From assembly GCA_964654815.1 (NCBI GenBank), contig CAZZLH010000032.1, positions 1 through 13,408 of the forward strand: a stretch of 13,408 nucleotides of DNA. Reading direction: 5' to 3'. Shown one piece after another: positions 7,164 through 13,408 of the stretch; position 1 is the first letter of the stretch; each line of letters starts with the position of its first letter. The stretch comes from ZLKRG08 sp964654815. Lineage in GTDB: Bacteria; Actinomycetota; Actinomycetes; Nanopelagicales; Nanopelagicaceae. The translations under genes and the position numbers were made by a program. The notes beneath the pieces are model-generated. The model worked only from the letters and a program-made list of their open reading frames with translations, was not told where the DNA came from and ran no database searches.

Positions 7164-7997
7164 ATGTTCTGGATTCAAGCCCTACTACCAATAACACTTA
7201 TCTCGATTGGCCTCTATCTCTGGCTTGATAAGCAGAGTGTCATCTCGGAGAAGGTGCAAGATAAATTTCGGGATTTGCAATTTGCGATTGTTCAGAGATT
7301 CCAAGAGATGCAGGACCGAAGTGGCATCAAACCGCGCCTGAATGAACTTGGTAAAAGTTCGAAAACGGCGTATGGAGAATTTAGATATCAGCAGTTAGCG
7401 CTAGCTTCGGGATTTGCCCTATTGCCATTTCTTGGACTCTTCGCAATGTTTATCAATCTTTTACAGGCTATTGCGCTCAGTATATTTTTTGGAATCGGCA
7501 CATACCTGATAATTGATAGAAAACTTGATAATCAAGTTAAGCGTTTTAGAGAGCAACAAGAGGCAGAGTTCCCCGCGCTAATTGAGTTGATGACCTTAGC
7601 CATCGCAGCTGGCGAGACCCCAATAAGTGCATTTGCTCGAGTTGCGGATAGATCAAACGCCTCCCTTGCGCGGGAATTTAAATCTGTTATCGAAAAGGTG
7701 AAGCTGGGAAGACCTTTTCATGTTGCGCTCGATGAAATGGGCCGGACATTGAATTCGTCTGCCATTCGACGATTTGTAGATGCGTTAGTTATGGCCATGG
7801 TGCGTGGTGCTCCAGTAGTTGAAGTTTTACATCGACATGTGGCAGAGGCACGAGTAAATCAAAGGAATTTGGTGATGGATAAAGCTGGAAGGGCAGAGAC
7901 CAAGATGATGGTTCCAATCGTCTTCTTGATTTTGCCTATCTCAGTGCTATTTGCCCTCTGGCCCTCTATCAACCAAATGAGCTTCTTCGCTAATTAG
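7164..7997 (+). CDS. tadC: Tad pilus platform protein TadC (type II secretion F family)
   Basis: The product has 277 residues. A first membrane segment lies at about 4-21, a central hydrophobic pair at about 79-116, a T2SSF domain at about 135-250 (FPALIELMTLAIAAGETPIS, then a second conserved RRFVDALVMAMVRGAP stretch), and a final membrane helix at about 254-272. It pairs with TadB to form the membrane platform of the pilus machine. GGAG at 7150-7153 lies 10 nt before ATG 7164, and the tadB stop is 5 bp upstream, so the pair is almost certainly co-translated. The next gene starts 67 bp further on with its own ribosome site. Confidence 0.88.
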   Translation: MFWIQALLPITLISIGLYLWLDKQSVISEKVQDKFRDLQFAIVQRFQEMQDRSGIKPRLNELGKSSKTAYGEFRYQQLALASGFALLPFLGLFAMFINLLQAIALSIFFGIGTYLIIDRKLDNQVKRFREQQEAEFPALIELMTLAIAAGETPISAFARVADRSNASLAREFKSVIEKVKLGRPFHVALDEMGRTLNSSAIRRFVDALVMAMVRGAPVVEVLHRHVAEARVNQRNLVMDKAGRAETKMMVPIVFLILPISVLFALWPSINQMSFFAN

Positions 7998-8064
7998 GCA
8001 GAGGTGACTATTTAGCGGAGAAGCTTTCAAATCAAGATGAACCAATAGAGAAGAAGGTAGGGAA

Positions 8065-8304
8065 ATGTTAAACGTAAGAAATCAAACAATTAGGCATGAA
8101 ATTCAAGTCAATGCGATTAGAGCTGGTCTCGGAATCAAGGCGCGACTAAATCAAATCTTGAGAGATGAGCGAGGCGACGTACCCGGGTGGGTCTTGGTGG
8201 TGCTTATGACCACAGGTTTAGTGACTGCAATTTGGTCAGTAGCAAAACCCAACTTAACCATGATTTTACGGAACTCCTTAGATTCCATGAATGGCGTCCG
8301 TTGA
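8065..8304 (+). CDS. Flp-type pilin (actinobacterial form, probable major pilin)
   Basis: The 79-residue product has a basic leader of about 37 residues, then ERGDVPGW, then one hydrophobic helix (about 42-60) and a short tail. This shape matches the small Flp-like proteins that follow tadC in actinobacterial Tad clusters, and the GDVPGW block is typical of that group as I know it. Cleavage by a prepilin peptidase after Gly37 would leave a mature protein of about 42 residues. The usual Glu at position +5 of the mature pilin is missing; Trp occupies it. An AAGAAGG at 8051-8057 lies 7 nt before the ATG, so this gene has its own good ribosome site, in keeping with a structural subunit needed in large amounts. 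Its stop overlaps the TTG start of the next gene. Confidence 0.75.
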   Translation: MLNVRNQTIRHEIQVNAIRAGLGIKARLNQILRDERGDVPGWVLVVLMTTGLVTAIWSVAKPNLTMILRNSLDSMNGVR

Positions 8305-8690
8305 AAGTTAAAGGATTCTGGCGGAGAGTCAAAGACGAATCGGGCAACGTGGAAAGCGCTTTAGTCATGATTCCCTTAATCTCGTTATTTCTAATCACGC
8401 TGCAGTTGTTAGCAACCCTAAACATTAGAAATGTTCAATTAACAACTACGCAAAATCAAGCTAAAACTCAAGCGATAAACGGACAAATCAATCCCGAAGA
8501 TCGGGTAGTTGAACTTCGCTCTGGGGATTTATACGAAAAGCTCCGTTTATTAGTAGTCCAAAAGGAAGTGGAGTTGCCGAATATCTTCCCTGGCCTTGCG
8601 CAACTCTTCAGTGGCAAGAAGATTATTAGTAAAGGGATTTCGGTTTACGAGGAGTCAGAGTCTTGTAGTGGTGGTTATGCGCTTTGTTGA
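8301..8690 (+). CDS. TadE-like minor pilin/pseudopilin
   Basis: From a TTG at 8301 the product has 129 residues: a basic leader (KVKGFWRRVKDESG), then NVESALVMIPLISLFLITLQ as the start of a single hydrophobic helix (about 19-42), then an extracytoplasmic domain with two cysteines, Cys122 and the final residue Cys129. The Gly-x-x-Glu plus helix pattern is that of TadE-like proteins. The start is inferred: the TTG overlaps the TGA of the pilin gene (TTGA), and there is no good Shine-Dalgarno sequence, so translation would depend on termination of the upstream gene. Longer in-frame starts inside the pilin gene would precede the leader with unrelated sequence. The gene overlaps the next one by 14 nt. 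Confidence 0.7.
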   Translation: MKVKGFWRRVKDESGNVESALVMIPLISLFLITLQLLATLNIRNVQLTTTQNQAKTQAINGQINPEDRVVELRSGDLYEKLRLLVVQKEVELPNIFPGLAQLFSGKKIISKGISVYEESESCSGGYALC

Positions 8691-9120
8691 TCACTTGGAG
8701 GAGAAACTTGCCTCTGAATCAGGCAGCGCCTCGGTCGAATTTGTATTACTTGCTATTCCATTATTTTTGCCAATCTTGATTTTTGCGAATCTATTCGCGC
8801 AATTAAGTTATAGCGAGTTAATCGCCCGCACTTTAGCTAGAGAATCCTTAAGAGCATTTGTCACAGCTCCATCAGTAGTCAGTTCTCATGGCCGAGCAGA
8901 ATCAACTCTAAGGGAAGTAGCGAGAGCAGCAGGAATGAGCCAAGAGGAGATAGACGGAATCAAATTAGATTTTCAATGCTCCAAATTCCCATGTCTCTCT
9001 CCCGATGGAAGAGTGCGTGCGAAAGTTAAGTTCAAATTGCAAAATCAGGGTCGAGAAATCACCGCCGAGGCAGAGGAGTTTCTCTCTCCTTGGCAATGGA
9101 ATGGACTTGGATTTGTTTAA
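8677..9120 (+). CDS. tadE: TadE family pilus assembly protein
   Basis: The 147-residue product has the classic TadE start: a charged leader, Gly16, then SASVEFVLLAIPLFLPILIF, with Glu21 at position +5 after the predicted prepilin cleavage site and a single hydrophobic helix (about 22-43). The outer domain contains a close cysteine pair, Cys101 and Cys106 (QCSKFPC). TadE proteins are pseudopilins processed by the Tad prepilin peptidase and needed for pilus assembly or stability. ATG 8677 is preferred, but GTG codons at 8668 and 8671 are possible starts; a GAGGAG at 8649-8654 favours the earlier ones slightly. It overlaps the previous gene by 14 nt and the next by 20 nt. Confidence 0.82.
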   Translation: MRFVDHLEEKLASESGSASVEFVLLAIPLFLPILIFANLFAQLSYSELIARTLARESLRAFVTAPSVVSSHGRAESTLREVARAAGMSQEEIDGIKLDFQCSKFPCLSPDGRVRAKVKFKLQNQGREITAEAEEFLSPWQWNGLGFV

Positions 9121-9664
9121 GTTGAACAAGGAAGCCATTACGTCAGAAGAAGGCTCACTCTCACTATTGATTATTGGGTTCTTTCTTGCTGCTTTAATGG
9201 CAGCAATGCTGATAACAAATGTCGCTGTTGTGGCAAGTGCGAAGCGCTCTTTGGATCATGCCACAGAGGCAGCCGCAATGCGAGCAGTTCATAATCTTAA
9301 TGAGAAGGCTTATTACTCTGGCAAACATACTGCGCTTACCTCGGTTTGGGGATTGCTCAACGGTGGAGCAGTTGCTGATAATCGAGTGCCAGTTGATTGC
9401 GAAAAGGGCCTGAAGAATGTGCAACAAGAGTTAAATTCTTGGATTCAAAGCATGAGCTCTTTAAAGACAATGCAAATCAGTAGTTACAAGTTGCAAAGTT
9501 TTCAATGCATTTACGACAAAGTTTATCTAGAAACTTCAGCCAATGTGCGCTTGCCATTTCCGATGCCGCTCGCTGATTTAGATGCAGTTCGGATTGATTC
9601 TTCGATAATTACTCTAAATCAGAAAGATAAGGGTTTCTATTTGTTCGGCATGAGAATTAATTAG
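9101..9664 (+). CDS. TadG-like (Rv3654c-like) pilus-associated protein
   Basis: The 187-residue product has a short charged leader, EEGSLSLLIIGFFLAALMAA (16-35) forming a single N-terminal helix, then ASAKRSLDHATEAAAM (45-60), the pattern seen in TadG-like and Rv3654c-like proteins after TadE genes in Actinobacteria. The rest is an outer domain with one cysteine pair, Cys100 and Cys136. It is probably a minor pilin or an anchor between pilus and envelope. The von Willebrand-type domain of full-size TadG is absent; the protein is far shorter. ATG 9101 overlaps the end of tadE by 20 nt; no clear ribosome site is seen, so coupling is likely. It ends 18 bp before smpB. Confidence 0.72.
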   Translation: MDLDLFKLNKEAITSEEGSLSLLIIGFFLAALMAAMLITNVAVVASAKRSLDHATEAAAMRAVHNLNEKAYYSGKHTALTSVWGLLNGGAVADNRVPVDCEKGLKNVQQELNSWIQSMSSLKTMQISSYKLQSFQCIYDKVYLETSANVRLPFPMPLADLDAVRIDSSIITLNQKDKGFYLFGMRIN

Positions 9665-9668
9665 TTGA

Positions 9669-9674
9669 TACCCT
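9669..9674 (+). promoter_or_regulatory. Possible -10 box before smpB
   Basis: TACCCT (TANNNT) lies 8 nt before ATG 9683, close to leaderless spacing, and no Shine-Dalgarno sequence is visible. It overlaps the gap right after the TadG-like gene. Weak evidence; smpB may also be read from the pilus operon. Confidence 0.3.
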
Positions 9675-9682
9675 TAGCCATT

Positions 9683-10165
9683 ATGGTTAAAGAAACCGGC
9701 AGAAAAATCATCGCCCAGAATAAAAAGGGTAGGCATGATTATTTTGTCGACGAAACTTTCGAGTGTGGAGTGGTTTTACAGGGCACCGAGGTTAAATCCC
9801 TACGCATGGGTCGAGCTTCCTTAACTGATGGCTTTGCCATGATTATTGATGGCGAGCTTTGGTTACATGGAGTCCATATCCCGGAGTACACCGAAGGGTC
9901 ATGGACCAATCACACCCCTCGACGTGATCGTAAGTTACTAATGCACCGTTCTGAGATTAACAAACTGGCCGGCAAGATTAAACAGGGCGGCAATACCCTG
10001 ATCCCACTCTCTATTTACTTTAAAGATGGCAAAGTTAAAGTTGAGTTAGCCCTGGCTCATGGCAAGAAGGCGCACGATAAGAGACAGGCGTTGCTCGAAA
10101 AGCAGTCAGAACGCGAAGTACAGCGGGCGATATCGAGAAGGTCATCTGGAAAAGAAGCTTGGTAA
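9683..10165 (+). CDS. smpB: SsrA-binding protein SmpB
   Basis: The 160-residue product is SmpB throughout: GRKIIAQNKKGRHDYFVDET (6-25), VLQGTEVKSLRMGRASLTDG (31-50), LWLHGVHIPEYTEGS (59-73), the TPRRDRKLLMHRSEI block (78-92), LIPLSIYFKDGKVKVELALA (106-125) and the basic HGKKAHDKR tail (126-134). It binds tmRNA and takes it to stalled ribosomes for trans-translation. The start is ATG 9683, which matches the family N-terminus; a TTG at 9665 would add six unlikely residues. It follows the TadG-like gene by 18 bp on the same strand and converges on malG. No tmRNA gene is visible in the 93-bp gap downstream (10166-10258), where tmRNA sometimes lies, nor elsewhere in the window. Confidence 0.97.
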   Translation: MVKETGRKIIAQNKKGRHDYFVDETFECGVVLQGTEVKSLRMGRASLTDGFAMIIDGELWLHGVHIPEYTEGSWTNHTPRRDRKLLMHRSEINKLAGKIKQGGNTLIPLSIYFKDGKVKVELALAHGKKAHDKRQALLEKQSEREVQRAISRRSSGKEAW

Positions 10166-10258
10166 TTATTTGGCTTTCTTGAGATTGTTGTAGTGCCATA
10201 GAACTTGCTTTATCTCGTTCAGGGCGCAACAAACTTCCAGTTTCAAACTCGTGAAGAC

Positions 10259-11349
10259 TCAACCCTTAACTGCTCCACCTGTTAGACCGGAGACAATGTA
10301 GCGCTGAAGGCCCAAGAAGAGCGCAACGATTGGAGTTGCAGCGATGATGGCGCCGGCGCAGAACATGGCCCAGTTCTTGGAATAAGGATNNNNNNNNNNN
10401 NNNNNNNNNNNNNNNNNNNNNNNNNNNNNNNNNNNNNNNNNNNNNNNNNNNNNNNNNNNNNNNNNNNNNNNNNNNNNNNNNNNNNNNNNGTTGCAGCGAT
10501 GATGGCGCCGGCGCAGAACATGGCCCAGTTCTTGGAATAAGGATCGTTAAGCAGTGTGCCAAGACCTACGGCAACGGTCTGTTGCTCGGTCTTGTTGAAG
10601 ACAATCGAAGCCAAGATGAAATCGGAGAAAGTTCCAATAAAGGAGAGCAGCGCCATAACTGCTAGTACCGGAGCAACAAGGCGCAGAATGATCTGGAAAT
10701 AAATCTGTGTGTGGGTGGCGCCATCGATCTTTGCTGCTTCATCGATCTCTGTTGGCACGGTATTGAAGAAGCCATACATCAAATATGTACCCGCGCCGAG
10801 TGAGCCACCTAGATAGACCAGGATCAAACCTGCCTTGGTGCCAAGTCCGATGGCAGGCACATTGTCAGTAAGCCAAGACAAAATTCCGAAGATCGCAACC
10901 AAACCTGTCACAGATGGGAACATCTGAATCAGAATCAGCGCAAGTAATCCGGGGCGGCGACCACGAAAGCGCAAGCGGCTAAAGGCATATGCCGCAAGCG
11001 CTGAGATAAATACCGAGAGAATCGCAGTAGTACCAGCGATGATGATGGTGTTCATCATCCATCTTGGGAATGGATAGCTCGGATCATTAAATAGATCTAT
11101 GTAGTTCTGATAATGAAATTGCTGAAATAGCGCAGCGTTTTCAATGCCACCAAAGTCGGTAAGCGATGTGGAAATGATGTAAAGAATCGGAAAGGTCGCA
11201 TAAACGATAAGCATCCAGGCGATCAAATGCTTCCAGCCGACCTCTTTGACCCATTGGCCGAAGGATTTGCGATTGGTGCGCACTGTTAGTTGGCGTTCAC
11301 TCGGGTTCTTAGGGTTGGTCGCATTTGCAGGATTTGAGATTGCGCTCAT
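10259..11349 (-). CDS. malG: Maltose-type ABC transporter permease MalG (interrupted by an assembly gap)
   Basis: The reading frame starts at ATG 11349, overlaps the malF stop by 4 nt (ATGA), and runs to NWAMFCAGAIIAA before meeting 100 Ns. The 55 bases on both sides of the Ns are the same. Joining them once restores the frame and yields TPIVALFLGLQRYIVSGL and then TGGAVKG, the usual MalG C-terminus, with a TGA at 10259-10261. The repaired protein has 311 residues, near the normal size. About six membrane helices are visible (first at about 40-60), and the EAA loop that docks on the ATPase reads EIDEAAKIDGATHTQIYFQI (201-220). With MalF it forms the membrane channel of a sugar importer, probably for maltose, maltodextrin or a related oligosaccharide. 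The ATPase gene is not in the window. As written, the frame past the gap is wrong because of the artefact, not a mutation. Confidence 0.92.
10335..10544. other. Assembly gap (100 Ns) with identical 55-bp flanks
   Basis: Bases 10390-10489 are Ns. The 55 bases before them (10335-10389) and the 55 after (10490-10544) are identical and in the same orientation. A round 100-N spacer between exact overlaps is what a scaffolder leaves when two contigs share a k-mer-sized end but are not merged. Collapsing 155 nt restores an intact malG, so there is probably no missing sequence. Confidence 0.95.
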
Positions 11350-13022
11350 CGTGTGGCCTCCTCAAGTGACTTGGTTCGCTTAAATGAGAAGTAGGAAATT
11401 CCACCGATTAGGAAGAAGATCAAAATGGAGAAGGCAGAGGCCAATCCATAGTTTGCGCCCACGCCGCCACCGAATGCGATGCGATAGACGAAGGTAATCA
11501 AAATATCCGTGGCACCAGTTGTGACTCTTAAGGTGGGATCCAGAACTGGACCACCTCCCGTCAACAGATATATGACCGTGAAGTTATTGAAGTTGTAAGC
11601 AAATGATGCGATCAAAAGCGGTGTTAGAGAGACCAATAACAATGGCAATTTAATTAGCCTAAAGACCTGCCATGCGCTTGCGCCATCGATACTGGCAGAT
11701 TCCATCAAATCTGCTGGGATTGCTTGTAGCGCACCGGTGGTGATCAAGAACATGTAGGGGAAACCCAGCCAGAGATTCATAATTAAAATTGCGGCGCGAG
11801 CTGGACCCTGTTGTTCAAGCCACGGAATCTTGTTGCCTTCGTCCAATCCCAAGATGGTGTTATTAATAAAGCCACGATCGGTGTTGTACATACCTTTCCA
11901 TACATATGCCGAAAGGAAGGCAGGGAATGCATAGGGCAGAATCAAAATAGAGCGGTAGATCTTGATACCGCGAATTCTTGGATCATTTAGAAGCAGGGCA
12001 ATACCAAGTCCGACAATAAAGGTAGTCAACACAGTCAAGAGTGCGAATTGGAAGGTCCAAGAGACCACACCTAGCAGTGGGCCACGTAGCTCCTTATCGC
12101 CGAAGATGGTCTTGAAATTATCTAGGCCGATATTGGTGCGCCAACCAATCTCATTTAGGCGCTCGCCCGTGCCTGGCTCGATGAAGAATCCCTCACGATC
12201 GTCTGCGACGAATTTACGTCCATCTGCGACGGTGGTGAAGGTACGAGTTGCTTTGTCGTAGGTATAAGAGAACTTATTTAATGATGCGGCGTAACCATCT
12301 GTGGTGGCCAAGAAGCCATCACGAGCCAAATCTGGACCAAGCGGAACTTTTAAGCCCACGATCTTTACTGCGTTATTGGTAATTTCATCATCATTGAGTC
12401 GCGTGAAACCTTTGATTGAATCAGCGGTGCCATCTGCGCCTATGACAAGTCCATCAGCCGCGGTTACTTCGCGTAATGGATATTTCTTATAGTCACCACC
12501 GCCTAGATAGACCTTTGAGGTATTTACATCGGTGGCAAGGAATTGAATTTCTCCATCTGGGCCACGGACCACCTTCAAGTCATACTCCGCACCTTCGACG
12601 GGTTCGACGGCCGCTAATTGCGTGGCGTTTAGCGCTGATTCGTAATTGCCATTATGTAGCGAGCCGTAATTGGTGAAAGCGATGTATCCACTAAAGATCA
12701 CGGTATAGATCTGTAAGAAGATTAAGAGAATGACGCCAGGAGCTAGATATTTAGCGGGTAGCCCGCCACGTCGGAGATAAATCCAATTTATGGCAAGAGT
12801 AACAACAGCGAGGATGACGGCAAAAGTAATTTGATTCTTGGCAAGGAGTGCAAAGAAGATAGTTCCGGCAAAAGCGTCGATGATTCCTAGGACGATTATC
12901 TTGATGATCTGTCCGCGAACACTTGGAACGCCACCATCGTAAAGATGCTTTGCTGCTTTGCGTCTAGCGGCGAGCTCTTTGTCGCGCGCTTTGATCTCTG
13001 CTTTCGTTGCCGGCGTTGCCAC
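11346..13022 (-). CDS. malF: Maltose-type ABC transporter permease MalF
   Basis: The 558-residue product has the MalF layout: three membrane helices (about 41-60, 66-84 and 94-116), a large extracytoplasmic loop (about 120-310, the position of the MalF P2 domain that contacts the binding protein), then five more helices in the permease domain (about 317-547). The EAA loop is ESASIDGASAWQVFRLIKLP (441-460). It forms the transmembrane pore with MalG; substrate is probably maltose/maltodextrin-like, though family members also move trehalose and other glucosides. The start is GTG 13022, with AAGGAG 5 nt upstream on the minus strand. It overlaps malG by 4 nt, so the two are co-translated. It lies 194 bp after the binding-protein gene, with three inverted repeats between. 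Confidence 0.93.
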   Translation of the reverse strand: MATPATKAEIKARDKELAARRKAAKHLYDGGVPSVRGQIIKIIVLGIIDAFAGTIFFALLAKNQITFAVILAVVTLAINWIYLRRGGLPAKYLAPGVILLIFLQIYTVIFSGYIAFTNYGSLHNGNYESALNATQLAAVEPVEGAEYDLKVVRGPDGEIQFLATDVNTSKVYLGGGDYKKYPLREVTAADGLVIGADGTADSIKGFTRLNDDEITNNAVKIVGLKVPLGPDLARDGFLATTDGYAASLNKFSYTYDKATRTFTTVADGRKFVADDREGFFIEPGTGERLNEIGWRTNIGLDNFKTIFGDKELRGPLLGVVSWTFQFALLTVLTTFIVGLGIALLLNDPRIRGIKIYRSILILPYAFPAFLSAYVWKGMYNTDRGFINNTILGLDEGNKIPWLEQQGPARAAILIMNLWLGFPYMFLITTGALQAIPADLMESASIDGASAWQVFRLIKLPLLLVSLTPLLIASFAYNFNNFTVIYLLTGGGPVLDPTLRVTTGATDILITFVYRIAFGGGVGANYGLASAFSILIFFLIGGISYFSFKRTKSLEEATR

Positions 13023-13056
13023 TCAGTCTCCTTGCGAGGGTCGGGAACGTATTAGG

Positions 13057-13079
13057 GGGCAATTTAATGGAAATCGCCC
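13057..13079 (-). repeat. Inverted repeat upstream of malF
   Basis: In the minus-strand RNA, GGGCGATTT and AAATTGCCC pair as a 9-bp stem (one G-U) around a 5-nt CCATT loop. It lies about 35 bp before the malF start, so it could be an operator or part of the malF leader. Function unknown. Confidence 0.5.
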
Positions 13080-13128
13080 AATAAGTTAATAGATAGCGCG
13101 AAGTTAATAGTTTTTTTGAGGAAATGAA

Positions 13129-13156
13129 CGAGGGGCCCGATTTCTCGAGCCCCTCG
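13129..13156 (-). terminator. GC-rich hairpin between malE and malF (attenuator, weak terminator or mRNA stabiliser)
   Basis: CGAGGGGC (13129-13136) and GCCCCTCG (13149-13156) form a perfect 8-bp stem; an inner CGA/TCG pair can extend it around a TTTC loop. In the minus-strand direction the stem is followed by TTCATTTCCTC, which is only partly T-rich, so complete termination is doubtful. A hairpin here would leave the abundant binding protein mRNA protected and reduce the permease genes downstream, as known for malE-malF in enteric bacteria. Confidence 0.55.
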
Positions 13157-13169
13157 CATACTGCTTTTT

Positions 13170-13200
13170 AAGTAGTTAAGTACTTAGAACTTAACTACTT
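13170..13200 (-). repeat. 12-bp perfect AT-rich inverted repeat just after malE
   Basis: AAGTAGTTAAGT (13170-13181) and ACTTAACTACTT (13189-13200) are exact inverted copies around a 7-nt loop. It starts 16 bp after the malE stop on the minus strand. No T-run follows in that direction (AAAAAGC instead), so it is not a standard terminator; protection of the malE 3' end is one possibility. The 8-bp direct repeat CTTACTTG (13207-13214 and 13216-13223) lies beside it, across the stop codon. Confidence 0.65.
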
Positions 13201-13216
13201 AATTAACTTACTTGAC

Positions 13217-13408
13217 TTACTTGGTGTCGATTGCTGCCTGTGCAGCTGCAACAGCCTTACGTAGGAAGTCACCAGGCTCACCGGTGTACTTGCCTGCAAG
13301 GATCGCAGCCTCTGCAGAACCGATCTTGCTCCATACGGTATCCATGAATACGAATGAAGGCATTGGATATGCATTTACGCCAGCCTTACCGAATGCAGCA
13401 AGGTTCTT
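13217..13408 (-). CDS. malE: Sugar ABC transporter substrate-binding protein, MalE-like (partial, C-terminal end)
   Basis: Only the last 63 residues are in the window, ending ...AAAQAAIDTK with a TAA at 13217-13219. They include NAYPMPSFVFMDTVWSKIGS and AAILAGKYTGEPGDFLRKAV, which look like the C-terminal lobe helices of family 1 extracellular solute-binding proteins (a Pro-rich segment, then a helix with Trp, then the closing Ala-rich helix). The protein would capture the sugar outside the membrane and deliver it to MalF/MalG. The call rests mainly on position directly upstream of malF and malG on the same strand; the fragment is too short to infer the ligand. Confidence 0.8.
   Translation of the reverse strand, partial: KNLAAFGKAGVNAYPMPSFVFMDTVWSKIGSAEAAILAGKYTGEPGDFLRKAVAAAQAAIDTK

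Noticed and set aside
8187..8300. Extended N-terminus for the first TadE-like protein
   Set aside because: These codons lie inside the Flp-like gene in another frame and would put unrelated sequence before the basic leader and helix.
10166..10258. Search for a tmRNA gene or terminator between smpB and malG
   Set aside because: The 93 bp are too short for tmRNA, and I found no stem with a T-run.
10282..10389. Apparent alternative C-terminus of MalG (ILIPRTGPC...)
   Set aside because: It arises because the 155 artificial bases shift the frame; after collapsing the overlap the normal C-terminus appears.
10266..10562. A frame crossing the N gap with the same peptide on both sides
   Set aside because: The repeated peptide is only the duplicated contig end read in a wrong frame.

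Overview
This window reads as a chromosome fragment from a low-to-mid GC actinobacterium. The strongest clue is a single 1243-residue protein that fuses a succinyltransferase-like (E2o) domain to a 2-oxoglutarate dehydrogenase/decarboxylase E1o domain, an arrangement known from Actinobacteria. Other clues fit: a nickel superoxide dismutase next to its maturation protease, an actinobacterial Tad pilus cluster with no outer-membrane genes, and several genes whose -10 boxes lie 6-8 nt before the start codon, as expected for leaderless mRNAs. By eye the GC content is in the 40s percent, so a streamlined aquatic lineage (acI/Nanopelagicales-like) is possible, but that placement is inference.

Layout. 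1-715: divergent sodN (minus strand, 3' end cut by the window edge) and sodX (plus strand) form a NiSOD module. 732-4969 (minus): kgd (sucA-type), preceded upstream by a small four-helix membrane protein gene. 4968-9664 (plus): a compact Tad pilus operon. It starts with a small degenerate GGDEF-like protein, then TadA ATPase, TadB and TadC platform proteins, a Flp-like pilin, two TadE-like minor pilins and a TadG-like protein, nearly all overlapping or abutting. 9683-10165 (plus): smpB, only 18 bp behind the pilus genes. 10259-13408 (minus): a maltose-type ABC importer in the order malE (only its C-terminal end is in the window), an intergenic stretch with three inverted repeats, malF, malG.

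The malG gene is interrupted by 100 Ns. The 55 bases on each side of the Ns are identical, so this looks like an unmerged overlap between two contigs and not missing DNA. Removing one copy plus the Ns restores an intact 311-residue MalG.

How the genes work together: sodX should process the SodN propeptide so that the new N-terminal His can bind Ni. Kgd feeds the 2-oxoglutarate step of the TCA cycle. The Tad genes would build a thin adhesive pilus, though no TadZ and no prepilin peptidase are present here. MalEFG would import an oligosaccharide using an ATPase encoded elsewhere. The most unusual features are the GGDEF-like protein at the head of the pilus operon, the cysteine pair present in each of the three minor pilin-like proteins, the very short NiSOD propeptide and the divergent genes whose start codons overlap. 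No RNA gene, insertion sequence or CRISPR array was seen.
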